Assembly: GCA_035492655.1 (NCBI GenBank)
Contig: DATJJB010000794.1
Location: 1 to 20,071 of the forward strand
Length of the DNA: 20,071 bases
Source of the DNA: Kutzneria sp035492655
GTDB taxonomy: Bacteria > Actinomycetota > Actinomycetes > Mycobacteriales > Pseudonocardiaceae
Direction of reading: 5' to 3'
How positions within the stretch are numbered: the stretch's first letter is position 1; each line of letters begins with the position of its first letter. Positions 1 through 6,769 of this stretch are shown here, piece after piece. The translations under genes and the position numbers were made by a program. The notes below the pieces were generated by a model. The model was given only the letters and a program-made list of their open reading frames with translations, made no database searches and was not told the DNA's origin.

Positions 1-828
1 GACACCGTGGTGCACGCCTCCGTCACCGCCAACCCGGCCGGACCCACCGGCCGCACGGCGATGAAGGAGATGAACGTCATCGGCACCATGCAGCTGCTGG
101 CGGCCTGCCAGCGCTCGCCGGTGGTGCGCCGACTGGTGGTCAAGTCGACCAGCGCGGTCTACGGCGCCAGCTCCCGCGACCCGGCGATGTTCACCGAGGA
201 CATGGCCCCCAAGGCGCTGCCGTCCAGCGGCTACGCCAAGGACGCCGTGGAGGTCGAGGGCTATGTCCGCGGCTTCTCCCGGCGCCGCCCGGACGTCGCG
301 GTGACCACGCTGCGCTTCACCAACTTCATCGGCCCGCGCATCGACACCGTGCTGACCAGGTACTTCGCCCTGCCGATCGTCCCGACGGTGCTCGGCTACG
401 ACGCCAGGATGCAGCTGCTGCACTCCGAGGACGCGCTGGCCGTGATGGAGCGGGCCACCCAGCACGACCTGCCCGGCGTGTTCAACGTCGGCGGTGACGG
501 CGTGCTGATGCTGTCCCAGGCGATCCGCCGCGCCGGCCGGATCGCGCTGCCGGTGCCGAGCATGGCGGTGCCCACCGTCGGCCGGCTGGTGCGCAGCGCG
601 CGGCTGGTCGACTTCTCGCCCGACCAGATGCGGTTCCTGAACTTCGGCCGCGTCGTGGACACGACCCTGCTCCAGCGCGACTTCGGCTTCACGCCGCGCT
701 GGACGACAACACAGGCGTTCGACGACTACGTGAGCGGCCGGGCGCTGCGCCCGGCCATCGACGTGGACACCCTGGCGGCGGCGGAGCGGGGCATTCTCGA
801 CTTCGCCGCCCGCATCCCGATCAGGTGA
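1..828 (+). CDS. NAD-dependent epimerase/dehydratase (galE2-like extended SDR), 5' truncated
   Basis: The reading frame is open from base 1, so the N-terminal Rossmann glycine motif lies outside the window; 275 residues remain. Visible SDR features are the HASVTANP segment after beta-4, the N-x-x-GTMQLLAAC helix, the STSAVYG strand and the later RFTNFIGPR segment. The protein probably oxidises or epimerises a nucleotide sugar or related cytoplasmic substrate; the substrate cannot be read from sequence. The helix that normally carries YxxxK reads SGYAKDAVEVEGY, so no Lys lies at Tyr+4 (one lies at +2), which makes the catalytic set atypical. The stop overlaps a GTG of the next gene, and pairing with an acyltransferase matches the Rv0501-Rv0502 arrangement of mycobacteria, so the two genes are probably co-transcribed. 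Confidence 0.85.
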   Translation, partial: DTVVHASVTANPAGPTGRTAMKEMNVIGTMQLLAACQRSPVVRRLVVKSTSAVYGASSRDPAMFTEDMAPKALPSSGYAKDAVEVEGYVRGFSRRRPDVAVTTLRFTNFIGPRIDTVLTRYFALPIVPTVLGYDARMQLLHSEDALAVMERATQHDLPGVFNVGGDGVLMLSQAIRRAGRIALPVPSMAVPTVGRLVRSARLVDFSPDQMRFLNFGRVVDTTLLQRDFGFTPRWTTTQAFDDYVSGRALRPAIDVDTLAAAERGILDFAARIPIR

Positions 829-830
829 GT

Positions 831-840
831 GAGGAGGTGG
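831..840 (+). promoter_or_regulatory. Strong ribosome binding site that fixes the acyltransferase start
   Basis: GAGGAGGTGG lies 5 bases before ATG 846 and inside the longer in-frame reading from GTG 825. It favours ATG 846 as the translation start. Confidence 0.75.
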
Positions 841-845
841 AACCC

Positions 846-1823
846 ATGCCCGACGCACGTGTGATCCCGTTGCACAACACGACCGACCGGCCCGCGCCCC
901 GCACGGCGCCGCCCGCCCGGCCCCGGATGGAGCAGGTGCCGCCGCCCGCGGACACCGCCGGCGACAAGGTCGAGACCGGTCCCGAGTGGGAGCGCCGGCT
1001 GGCCGACACGCTGGCCTTCCTGCGCCGCCGGATCACCGGCGACTACCAGGTCGACGAGTTCGGCTTCGACCGCGAGCTGACCGACAACGTGATGATGCCG
1101 CTGCTGCGGCCGCTGTACGAGAAGTGGTTCCGGGTGGAGACCATCGGCCTGCACAACGTGCCGGCCGACAGCGGCGCGCTGCTGGTGGCCAACCACTCGG
1201 GCACGCTGCCGATGGACTCGGTGATGACCGCGGTCGCGGTGCACGAGCACCACCCGGCCAACCGGCACCTGCGGATGCTCGGCGCCGACCTGGTGTTCCG
1301 GCTGCCGATGATCAGCTCCATCGCCCGCAAGACCGGCCAGACCCTGGCCTGCAACCCGGACGCGGAGCGGCTGCTGCGCGGCGGCGAGCTGGTCGGCGTG
1401 TGGCCGGAGGGCTTCAAGGGCGTCGGCAAGCCGTACAAGGACCGGTACAAGCTGCAGCGGTTCGGCCGCGGCGGCTTCGTGTCGGCGGCGCTGCGCACCC
1501 GCACGCCGATCATCCCGGTGTCCATCGTCGGCGCCGAGGAGATCTACCCGAAGATCGGCGAGATCAAGCTGATCGCCCGGCTGTTCGGGCTGCCGTACTT
1601 CCCGGTCACGCCGACCTTCCCGCTGCTGGGGCCGCTGGGCGCGGTGCCGCTGCCGTCCAAGTGGTACATCGAGTTCGGCGAGCCGATCCGGACCGACCAG
1701 TACGAGCCCGGCGCGGCCGAGGACCCGATGCTGGTGTTCAACCTGACCGACCAGGTCCGGGAGACCATCCAGCAGACCCTCTACCGGCTGCTCACCCAGC
1801 GTCGCAACGTCTGGCTCGGCTGA
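846..1823 (+). CDS. Lysophospholipid/glycerol acyltransferase family protein (Rv0502-like)
   Basis: The product has 325 residues and is a PlsC-type acyltransferase expected to move an acyl group to a glycerolipid or related acceptor at the inner face of the membrane. The acceptor motif reads NHSGTLPMD, so six residues separate His and Asp rather than the four of classical PlsC. The second block is WPEGFKGVGKPYK, the EGxxK-like phosphate-binding loop, and a later block reads TPIIPVSIVGAEE. About 110 residues precede the motif, with a Pro-rich start. I chose ATG 846 because GAGGAGGTGG (831-840) sits 5 bases upstream; GTG 825 is in frame but has no such site and would place the ribosome site inside the gene. 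It follows the SDR gene with 17 bases between them. Confidence 0.88.
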   Translation: MPDARVIPLHNTTDRPAPRTAPPARPRMEQVPPPADTAGDKVETGPEWERRLADTLAFLRRRITGDYQVDEFGFDRELTDNVMMPLLRPLYEKWFRVETIGLHNVPADSGALLVANHSGTLPMDSVMTAVAVHEHHPANRHLRMLGADLVFRLPMISSIARKTGQTLACNPDAERLLRGGELVGVWPEGFKGVGKPYKDRYKLQRFGRGGFVSAALRTRTPIIPVSIVGAEEIYPKIGEIKLIARLFGLPYFPVTPTFPLLGPLGAVPLPSKWYIEFGEPIRTDQYEPGAAEDPMLVFNLTDQVRETIQQTLYRLLTQRRNVWLG

Positions 1824-1869
1824 CTCACTCGTTCGGGTTGCTGACCAGCGCGAACGGGCTCTCGGTGCG

Positions 1870-1875
1870 TACCGT
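1870..1875 (+). promoter_or_regulatory. Candidate -10 element for a leaderless transcript
   Basis: TACCGT fits the actinobacterial TANNNT -10 pattern and ends 6 bases before ATG 1882. The gene has no purine-rich ribosome site, so a leaderless mRNA starting at or next to the ATG is plausible. I see no good -35 box. Confidence 0.35.
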
Positions 1876-1881
1876 GATCCG

Positions 1882-2370
1882 ATGGCGCTGTGGTCGCGGA
1901 GATCCGCATTGCTGGCCGCGCCGGCGATGGCCGCCGGTGGGCTGGTCGTCGCCGGCGCCCGGGCCGCGTCGGCGACGACGAACGACCAGTTGACCTTCGT
2001 CGCCAGCAGGACCGCCAGTTCCCCGCTGGACCAGGCCGTGGTCGGCACGACCTTCGCGGCGCTGCTGGCGGTGTTCGACTCGTCCGGAGCCACCGCTGGT
2101 GACGGCTCGATGATCGGCGCCGTGGTCAACGTGACCGCGGACAACCCGGCCAAGCTGATCGTGCAGATGAAGATCGTGCTGCGGCTGACCGCCGGCGGCA
2201 AGGGCGAGCTGCACCTGAGCTCCATGCACCCCATGGTGCTGCCGTCGCCGGTGCAGAACCCGCTGGCCGTGGTCGGCGGCACCGGCCAGTACGCCAACGC
2301 GAAAGGCGAAGGAACGATCACGTATCCGACGCCGGACCGGATCAACTTCGCGCTGACCGTCACCACCTGA
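1882..2370 (+). CDS. Exported dirigent / allene-oxide-cyclase-like barrel protein
   Basis: The product has 162 residues. The N-terminus carries SRRSALLAAP, a hydrophobic run and an ARAASA cleavage-like site near residue 32, so it is probably exported, perhaps through Tat. The mature part is short and strand-rich. Near the C-terminus it has VVGGTGQYANAKGEGTI, which resembles the GGTG-x-Y-x-x-A-x-G motif of dirigent and allene-oxide-cyclase-barrel proteins. In plants these guide radical coupling or cyclisation; bacterial members have no settled role, so I assign only the fold. The gene stands alone between the acyltransferase and a terminator. The start has no ribosome site but has a TACCGT -10-like box 6 bases upstream. 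Confidence 0.65.
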   Translation: MALWSRRSALLAAPAMAAGGLVVAGARAASATTNDQLTFVASRTASSPLDQAVVGTTFAALLAVFDSSGATAGDGSMIGAVVNVTADNPAKLIVQMKIVLRLTAGGKGELHLSSMHPMVLPSPVQNPLAVVGGTGQYANAKGEGTITYPTPDRINFALTVTT

Positions 2371-2378
2371 GCACGAGG

Positions 2379-2423
2379 CAGCCGCCCGGCACGTCCACAG
2401 TGGACATGCCGGGCGGCTGTTTT
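2379..2423 (+). terminator. Rho-independent terminator after the barrel protein gene
   Basis: A 13-bp perfect stem (2379-2391 with 2407-2419, CAGCCGCCCGGCA) encloses a second inner stem, GTCCAC/GTGGAC (2393-2398 with 2400-2405). TTTT follows at 2420-2423. It ends the plus-strand transcript and lies just past the end of the convergent gene that stops at 2440, so it may also slow that transcript, although the reverse side has no U run. Confidence 0.85.
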
Positions 2424-2439
2424 CCCCGGGGGAGGGGGC

Positions 2440-3363
2440 TCAGGCGGCCGTCAGGTTGACGATCGCCCCGGGGTTGCTGGTCTGGGACTCGACATCGCCG
2501 ATGCCCAGCCAGGTGCCGTCGGTCTTGCGGGCGGTGTGCCAGACCTTGCCGTCGGCGGTGCCGATGACCACGTGCAGGTCGCCGTTGGGCTCGCCGGCGG
2601 CGTCGATGGTGGCGGCGCCGGACAGGGGAGTGCCGGTGGCGGCGATGACGTCGCCGAAGGCCAGCCAGGTGCCGTCGGACTTGCGGCCGGTGTGCCAGAC
2701 CTTGCCGTCGGTCGTGACGGCGACCAGCTGCAGGTCGACGCCGGTGCCGGCGACGGCGATGTCGGCCACCGGGGCCAGCGTGCCGGCCTGCGTCTCGACG
2801 TCGCCGAAGGCCAGCCAGGTGCCGTCCGCGGTCTTGCGGGCGGTGTGCCAGACCTTGCCGGTGTCGCTGACCACGGCCACGTGCAGGTCGGAGATGCTGC
2901 CGTTGGGCGACTTCACCGCGGCGGCCGAGACCTTGACCGCCTTGCCGAGGTAGTCACCGGCCTCGACCTTGATGTTGCCGAACGACGTCCAGGTCTCGTC
3001 GACGTGCCGGATGGCGTGCCAGACATTGCCGTCGGTGTCGGTGACCACCACGTTGAGCTCGTTGTTCACCGACGCCACACCGACATCGGCGACCTTGAAG
3101 GTGGCGTTGGTGGCGGCCAGCACGTCGCCCCACGGCAGCCAGCTGCCGTTGGACAGCCGCGCGGTGTGGAACAGGCGGCCGTCCCGGGTCACCGCGACGA
3201 TCTGCGTGTCCCCGCCGGTACGGGCGGCGTCGGCGGCCACGACATCGAGCTTGCTGGTCTGCGCCTCGACGTCACCGAAGCCGCCGGTCCACGTGCCGTC
3301 GGTGTTGCGGATGGTGTGGAACAGGCCGCCGTTGCTGGTCGCGGCCAGCACCTGGAGCGGCTG
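2440..3363. repeat. Duplicated propeller-coding segment, copy 1
   Basis: This DNA encodes the six propeller repeats of the transglycosylase-like gene. It aligns by eye almost without gaps with 4008-4934, with long identical runs near the 3' end of both genes. The match stops where the catalytic domains begin. Confidence 0.85.
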
Positions 3364-3996
3364 CGGGCCGGACGAGGTGCCGCCCCACAGGGCGTCGACC
3401 AGCATCTGCGCGTCGTGCACCTCGGGGGTGTAGGCGCCGGGGTCGCCGGAGCGCTGGACGGCGTCGCAGGTCGAGCCGATGTCGGCCGTCTGCCAGCCCG
3501 GGATGCCGAGCAGGTGGGTGAGGAAGCTGTTGGTGGCGAAGACCGGGTTCTCGATCTGGGCCGCCGTGCCCCAGCCCTGCGACGGCCGCTGCTGGAACAG
3601 GCCGAGGCTGTCGTGGTCGACGGCCTGGGTCAGGTTGCGCAGATTGCTTTCGGTGATGGCGGTGGTGACCGCGAGCACGGCGGCCCGGCTGGGCAGGCCC
3701 CGGCCCTGGACGGTCTCGATGATGACGCGGGCGCAGGACACCCGATAACCGTCGACGCTGGCGCCGAGCCGGGGGCCGTTCAGGTTCGGGCGGAGCTGGT
3801 TGGCGATGGCGTTGTCGCCGGCGGTGGGCCCGCCGGCCTCGCAGTCGGCGGTGCCGGCGGCGGCCAGGGTGGCGAGCGGGACGCGGGGGCTGCCGGTCAG
3901 TGCGTTGTCGGTGGCGGCCGAGGCGAGCGGGCCGGTGGCCAGTGCGGCGACCATGCCGGCGCCCGCGACAGCGGCGCGTAAAGCGTTGCTACGCAT
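2440..3996 (-). CDS. Secreted lysozyme/transglycosylase-like protein with six-repeat lectin-like propeller
   Basis: The product has 518 residues. A Sec-type signal (residues 1-28, ending PLASAA) precedes a globular domain, about 30-205. That domain has AITESNL (candidate catalytic Glu116) and GLFQQRPSQGWG (132 onward), an arrangement like that of lytic transglycosylase or goose-lysozyme-like enzymes, which cut peptidoglycan glycan strands. Residues 212-518 hold six repeats of about 48-55 residues with the core WHTxRKxDGTWxxFGDV. This resembles PLL/tectonin-type lectin beta-propellers and probably binds a glycan. Catalysis is inferred from motif only; many actinomycete relatives are unnamed. 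It follows the NlpC-type gene with an 11-base gap and is probably translated from the same mRNA. ATG 3996 is preceded by GAGAGG, 7 bases away. Confidence 0.75.
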   Translation of the reverse strand: MRSNALRAAVAGAGMVAALATGPLASAATDNALTGSPRVPLATLAAAGTADCEAGGPTAGDNAIANQLRPNLNGPRLGASVDGYRVSCARVIIETVQGRGLPSRAAVLAVTTAITESNLRNLTQAVDHDSLGLFQQRPSQGWGTAAQIENPVFATNSFLTHLLGIPGWQTADIGSTCDAVQRSGDPGAYTPEVHDAQMLVDALWGGTSSGPQPLQVLAATSNGGLFHTIRNTDGTWTGGFGDVEAQTSKLDVVAADAARTGGDTQIVAVTRDGRLFHTARLSNGSWLPWGDVLAATNATFKVADVGVASVNNELNVVVTDTDGNVWHAIRHVDETWTSFGNIKVEAGDYLGKAVKVSAAAVKSPNGSISDLHVAVVSDTGKVWHTARKTADGTWLAFGDVETQAGTLAPVADIAVAGTGVDLQLVAVTTDGKVWHTGRKSDGTWLAFGDVIAATGTPLSGAATIDAAGEPNGDLHVVIGTADGKVWHTARKTDGTWLGIGDVESQTSNPGAIVNLTAA

Positions 3997-4007
3997 GGGA
4001 ATGCCTC

Positions 4008-4934
4008 TCAGGCCGCAGTGACGTTGACGATGGCGCCGGGGTTGCTGGTCTGCGACTCGACATCGCCGAAGGGCAGCCAGGTGGCGTCGGTCTTGCGGGC
4101 GGTGTGCACGACCTTGCCGTCGGCGGTGCCGATGACCACGTGCAGATCGCCGTTGGGCTCGCCGGCGGCGTCGATCGTGACGGCGTTGCTGGACAACGGG
4201 GTGCCGGTCGCGGCGATCACGTCGCCGAACGGCAGCCAGGTGCCGTCGGACTTGCGGCCGGTGTGGAAGACCTTGCCGTCGGTGGTCACGGCCAGCATCT
4301 GCAGGTCGACGCCCGTGCCGGCGATGGCGATGTCGGCCACCTTGGCCAGCGGGCCGGCCTGCACCTCGACGTCGCCGAAGGGCAGCCAGGTGCCGTCCTG
4401 GTGCTTGCGGCCGGTGTGCCAGACCTTGCCGTCGGCGTTGGTGACGGCCACGTGCAGGTCGGTGTCGGAGCCCGAGGGCGAGTGCACGGCGGCGGCGGAG
4501 ACCTTGACGGCCTTGCCATCGGCGGTGCCGGCCTCGACGTTGACGTTGCCGAAGTGGGTCCAGGTCTCGTCGAGGTGCCGGATGGCGTGCCAGACGTTGC
4601 CGTCGGTGTCGGTGACCACGACATTGAGCTCGTTGTCCACCGCGGCGACGGCCACGTCGGCGGCGGTGAAGCCCGCGCCGGTCTGGGCGTTCACGTCGCC
4701 CCAGGGCAGCCAGTGGCCGTTGGCCAGGCGGGCGGTGTGGTGCAGCTTGCCGTCCCGCGAGACCGCGACGATCTGCATGTCGCCACCGGTCAGCGCGCCG
4801 TCGGCGGCGACGATGTCGAGCGGGCCGGCCTCGGTGTCGACGTCGCCGAAGCCGCCGGCCCAGGTGCCGTCGGTGTTGCGGATGGTGTGGAACAGGCCGC
4901 CGTTGCCGGTGATCGCGCCGATCTGCAGCGGCTG
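4008..4934. repeat. Duplicated propeller-coding segment, copy 2
   Basis: This is the partner of 2440-3363 in the same orientation, about 1.57 kb away. The two copies form a direct repeat of roughly 0.9 kb that could recombine to delete the intervening catalytic domain or exchange propeller variants. Confidence 0.85.
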
Positions 4935-5495
4935 CGGCTGGGCCACGTCGTTGACGATCTTGTTGTAGCGGTAGGCGTGGTAGCCGTCGGCCAGCAGCGT
5001 GGCCCGCGTCCAGTTCTCGTGCATGGCGAACTGGCCGAAGTCCGGCTCGGTGTAGACCTGGGCCAGGGTGTGCGCCCCGTCGACCCAGTGGTCGAACAGC
5101 ACGACGTGCTCCGACTCCTTGTCCAGCGCGTCGCCCGGCAGCAGGTCGTCGTAGGAGATCTGGGTCGAGACCTGCGGCAGGGTCTGGGTGACCAGGCTGG
5201 TGCCCAGGTGCCAGGCCATCGAGACGTAGCCCGAGCAGTCGGAGCGGTAGCCGCGGCCCTGCGGGTCGGGGGAGTACACGCTCTGGCTGTAGGGCACGTG
5301 CTTGTCGACCCAGTACTGCGCTCTGGCCAGCACCTCGCTGCGGGTGATCGGGCCGTCGACCGACGAGGCGGCGCTGGCCTGTGCCGGGGCCAGCGTGGCG
5401 AAGCCGGTCGCGGCCACGGCGGTGAGCAGGCCGGCCGTCATCAGCCGGCGCAGACCGGACGGGGCCGAGCCGGTCCGAACAGCGGAAGAGAACAT
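4008..5495 (-). CDS. Secreted NlpC/P60-type peptidase with six-repeat lectin-like propeller
   Basis: The product has 495 residues. A signal peptide (1 to about 43, ending AQASA) precedes an NlpC/P60-like papain-fold domain of about 140 residues. RSDCSGYVSMAW supplies the candidate nucleophile Cys87, and LPGDALDKESEHVVLF supplies candidate His130. Family members cut stem peptides or amide bonds in bacterial cell walls. From residue 188 to the end lie six propeller repeats almost identical to those of the downstream gene, for example LFHTIRNTDGTW and VWHAIRHLDETW. The catalytic halves are unrelated, so the pair arose by duplication of the propeller with exchange of the enzyme part. It is first in a two-gene operon, 59 bases downstream of palindrome 5555-5568. 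GGTGG lies 7 bases before the ATG. Confidence 0.8.
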   Translation of the reverse strand: MFSSAVRTGSAPSGLRRLMTAGLLTAVAATGFATLAPAQASAASSVDGPITRSEVLARAQYWVDKHVPYSQSVYSPDPQGRGYRSDCSGYVSMAWHLGTSLVTQTLPQVSTQISYDDLLPGDALDKESEHVVLFDHWVDGAHTLAQVYTEPDFGQFAMHENWTRATLLADGYHAYRYNKIVNDVAQPQPLQIGAITGNGGLFHTIRNTDGTWAGGFGDVDTEAGPLDIVAADGALTGGDMQIVAVSRDGKLHHTARLANGHWLPWGDVNAQTGAGFTAADVAVAAVDNELNVVVTDTDGNVWHAIRHLDETWTHFGNVNVEAGTADGKAVKVSAAAVHSPSGSDTDLHVAVTNADGKVWHTGRKHQDGTWLPFGDVEVQAGPLAKVADIAIAGTGVDLQMLAVTTDGKVFHTGRKSDGTWLPFGDVIAATGTPLSSNAVTIDAAGEPNGDLHVVIGTADGKVVHTARKTDATWLPFGDVESQTSNPGAIVNVTAA

Positions 5496-5554
5496 GGGAA
5501 TGCCACCTTCACCTTGATCTGTCAGGAGAGACGCACGTTCTGAGCGGGAAGCGT

Positions 5555-5568
5555 TTGAATCGCTTCAA
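5555..5568. promoter_or_regulatory. Candidate LacI-family operator 1
   Basis: The perfect palindrome TTGAA-TCGC-TTCAA lies 59 bases upstream of the NlpC/P60-type gene. The same architecture recurs at 8433-8448 ahead of the second exported-protein operon. An even-spaced AT-rich palindrome with a central CG fits LacI-family operators, and such a regulator is encoded at 8606-9622. Binding by that protein is inferred. Confidence 0.55.
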
Positions 5569-5645
5569 CCAAGAACAACGCTACAAGCCGTGCGCACCCC
5601 GGGAAAGGCTTTGGGGTGGCCGGATCCGGCCACACACCGCTCACG

Positions 5646-5690
5646 AAAAAGGACGCCCGCCAGGCCTTTTCGGCCCGACGAGCGTCCTTT
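5646..5690 (-). terminator. Rho-independent terminator of the 8405-5703 operon
   Basis: On the minus strand AAAGGACGC (5690-5682) pairs with GCGTCCTTT (5656-5648). An inner GGCC-GAAAA-GGCC hairpin (5675-5663) completes a long stem, and a run of five U follows (plus-strand A 5646-5650). It lies 13 bases past the stop at 5703. Confidence 0.85.
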
Positions 5691-5702
5691 GTGGACTGAA
5701 AG

Positions 5703-6755
5703 TCAGCTGCCGGCGATCGCCGCCTCCACCACGCCCGACGACGGCATGCCTGGCACGCCAGGCGACGTCAGCTGCGCCGCCGCGTCCCATGACCCGTCGG
5801 CACTGTGCCGGATCGTGTGCCACACGCCGCCGGCGTTGTCCACCAACGCGATCTGGAGATCACCGTTGACGCCTGCCGCCGCGACGGACACGAAGGTCCC
5901 CGGATGGTGCATGGCGGCCAACGCGTCACCGGGTGCGCTCCAGTTGCCGTCCGAGCCGCGGACCATGTGCCACAACGAGGTTCCGTTGCCACCTTGCACC
6001 AGCATCTGGAGCCCGGCGCCCACCGCGCCCACCGTGACGCCCGATGGTGTGCCGACGACGTTGTTCTTGTCGTAGGCGGCGAGCACGTCGCCGAAGCCCG
6101 ACCAGTTCCCACCGGCGTCCCGCACGGCGTGCATGACCTTGCCGCCGGCCAGCGCGACCAGCTGGAGCTGCCCGTTCACGCCGGCCGCCGCGACCTGGCT
6201 GATCGTGCCGGTCAGACCACCGGCCACGCTCTTCACGTCGCCGAGCGAGGTCCAGGTGCCGTCGCTGTGCCGAACGGCGTGGAAGAGGTTGGCGCCGCCG
6301 TCGGTCGCCACCACGACCTGAAGGTCGGTGTTGACCGCGGCCGCGGCCAGCGAGGTGACGTTGGCGCAGGTGGCGATCCGCTGCATGCCCTCCCAGCGGC
6401 CGTCGGAGTGCCGAACCGCGAGGTAGACGCCGGTCGCGTCGCTGAGCACGATGTCCAGGTCGCCGTTGACGTACGTGCTGGCGATGTGGGTGATCGTGCT
6501 CGACGGCCGGCTGGTCTCGCCGAGCAGACTGCCGGCGGCGGACCAGGTCCGGTTGGCGTTGGAGCGGATGGTGTGCAGCAGGTCGTTGCCGGTGGTGCGC
6601 AGCACGAGCTGCGCGTCGGACGCGCCGCCGGCCGCCGCGGTCAGGGCGACCGGCTGGTTGTCGTGGCGGGCCCCGAAGGAGAAGGCGGCGCCGATGACCA
6701 CGGCCACGACCGCGACCAGAACCACAAGTGGCGCAAGGGTTTTGCGACGGTTCAC
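5703..6755 (-). CDS. Membrane-anchored or exported six-repeat lectin-like propeller protein
   Basis: The product has 350 residues from GTG 6755. The N-terminus is NRRKTLAPLVVLVAVVAVV, followed by IGAAFSFGA. This is one hydrophobic segment with no clear cleavage site or lipobox, so an N-terminal anchor with the rest outside is likely. The remainder is six propeller repeats (for example LFHAVRHSDGTWTSLGDV and VWHTIRHSADGSW), clearly related to but more divergent than those of the two hydrolase fusions. There is no enzyme domain, so it may display or capture a glycan at the surface. I prefer GTG 6755 because GGGGGG sits 6 bases upstream; ATG 6773 would overlap the preceding stop as ATGA but lacks a ribosome site. 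It is the last gene of its operon, before a strong terminator. Confidence 0.78.
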   Translation of the reverse strand: MNRRKTLAPLVVLVAVVAVVIGAAFSFGARHDNQPVALTAAAGGASDAQLVLRTTGNDLLHTIRSNANRTWSAAGSLLGETSRPSSTITHIASTYVNGDLDIVLSDATGVYLAVRHSDGRWEGMQRIATCANVTSLAAAAVNTDLQVVVATDGGANLFHAVRHSDGTWTSLGDVKSVAGGLTGTISQVAAAGVNGQLQLVALAGGKVMHAVRDAGGNWSGFGDVLAAYDKNNVVGTPSGVTVGAVGAGLQMLVQGGNGTSLWHMVRGSDGNWSAPGDALAAMHHPGTFVSVAAAGVNGDLQIALVDNAGGVWHTIRHSADGSWDAAAQLTSPGVPGMPSSGVVEAAIAGS

Positions 6756-6769
6756 GGTGTTCCCCCCGG

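Noticed and set aside
2536..5543. Long plus-strand open frames opposite the two propeller fusion genes
   Set aside because: They are Gly/Val/Asp/Ala-rich translations without motifs, caused by high GC on the opposite strand. The minus strand has signal peptides, catalytic motifs, repeats and ribosome sites.
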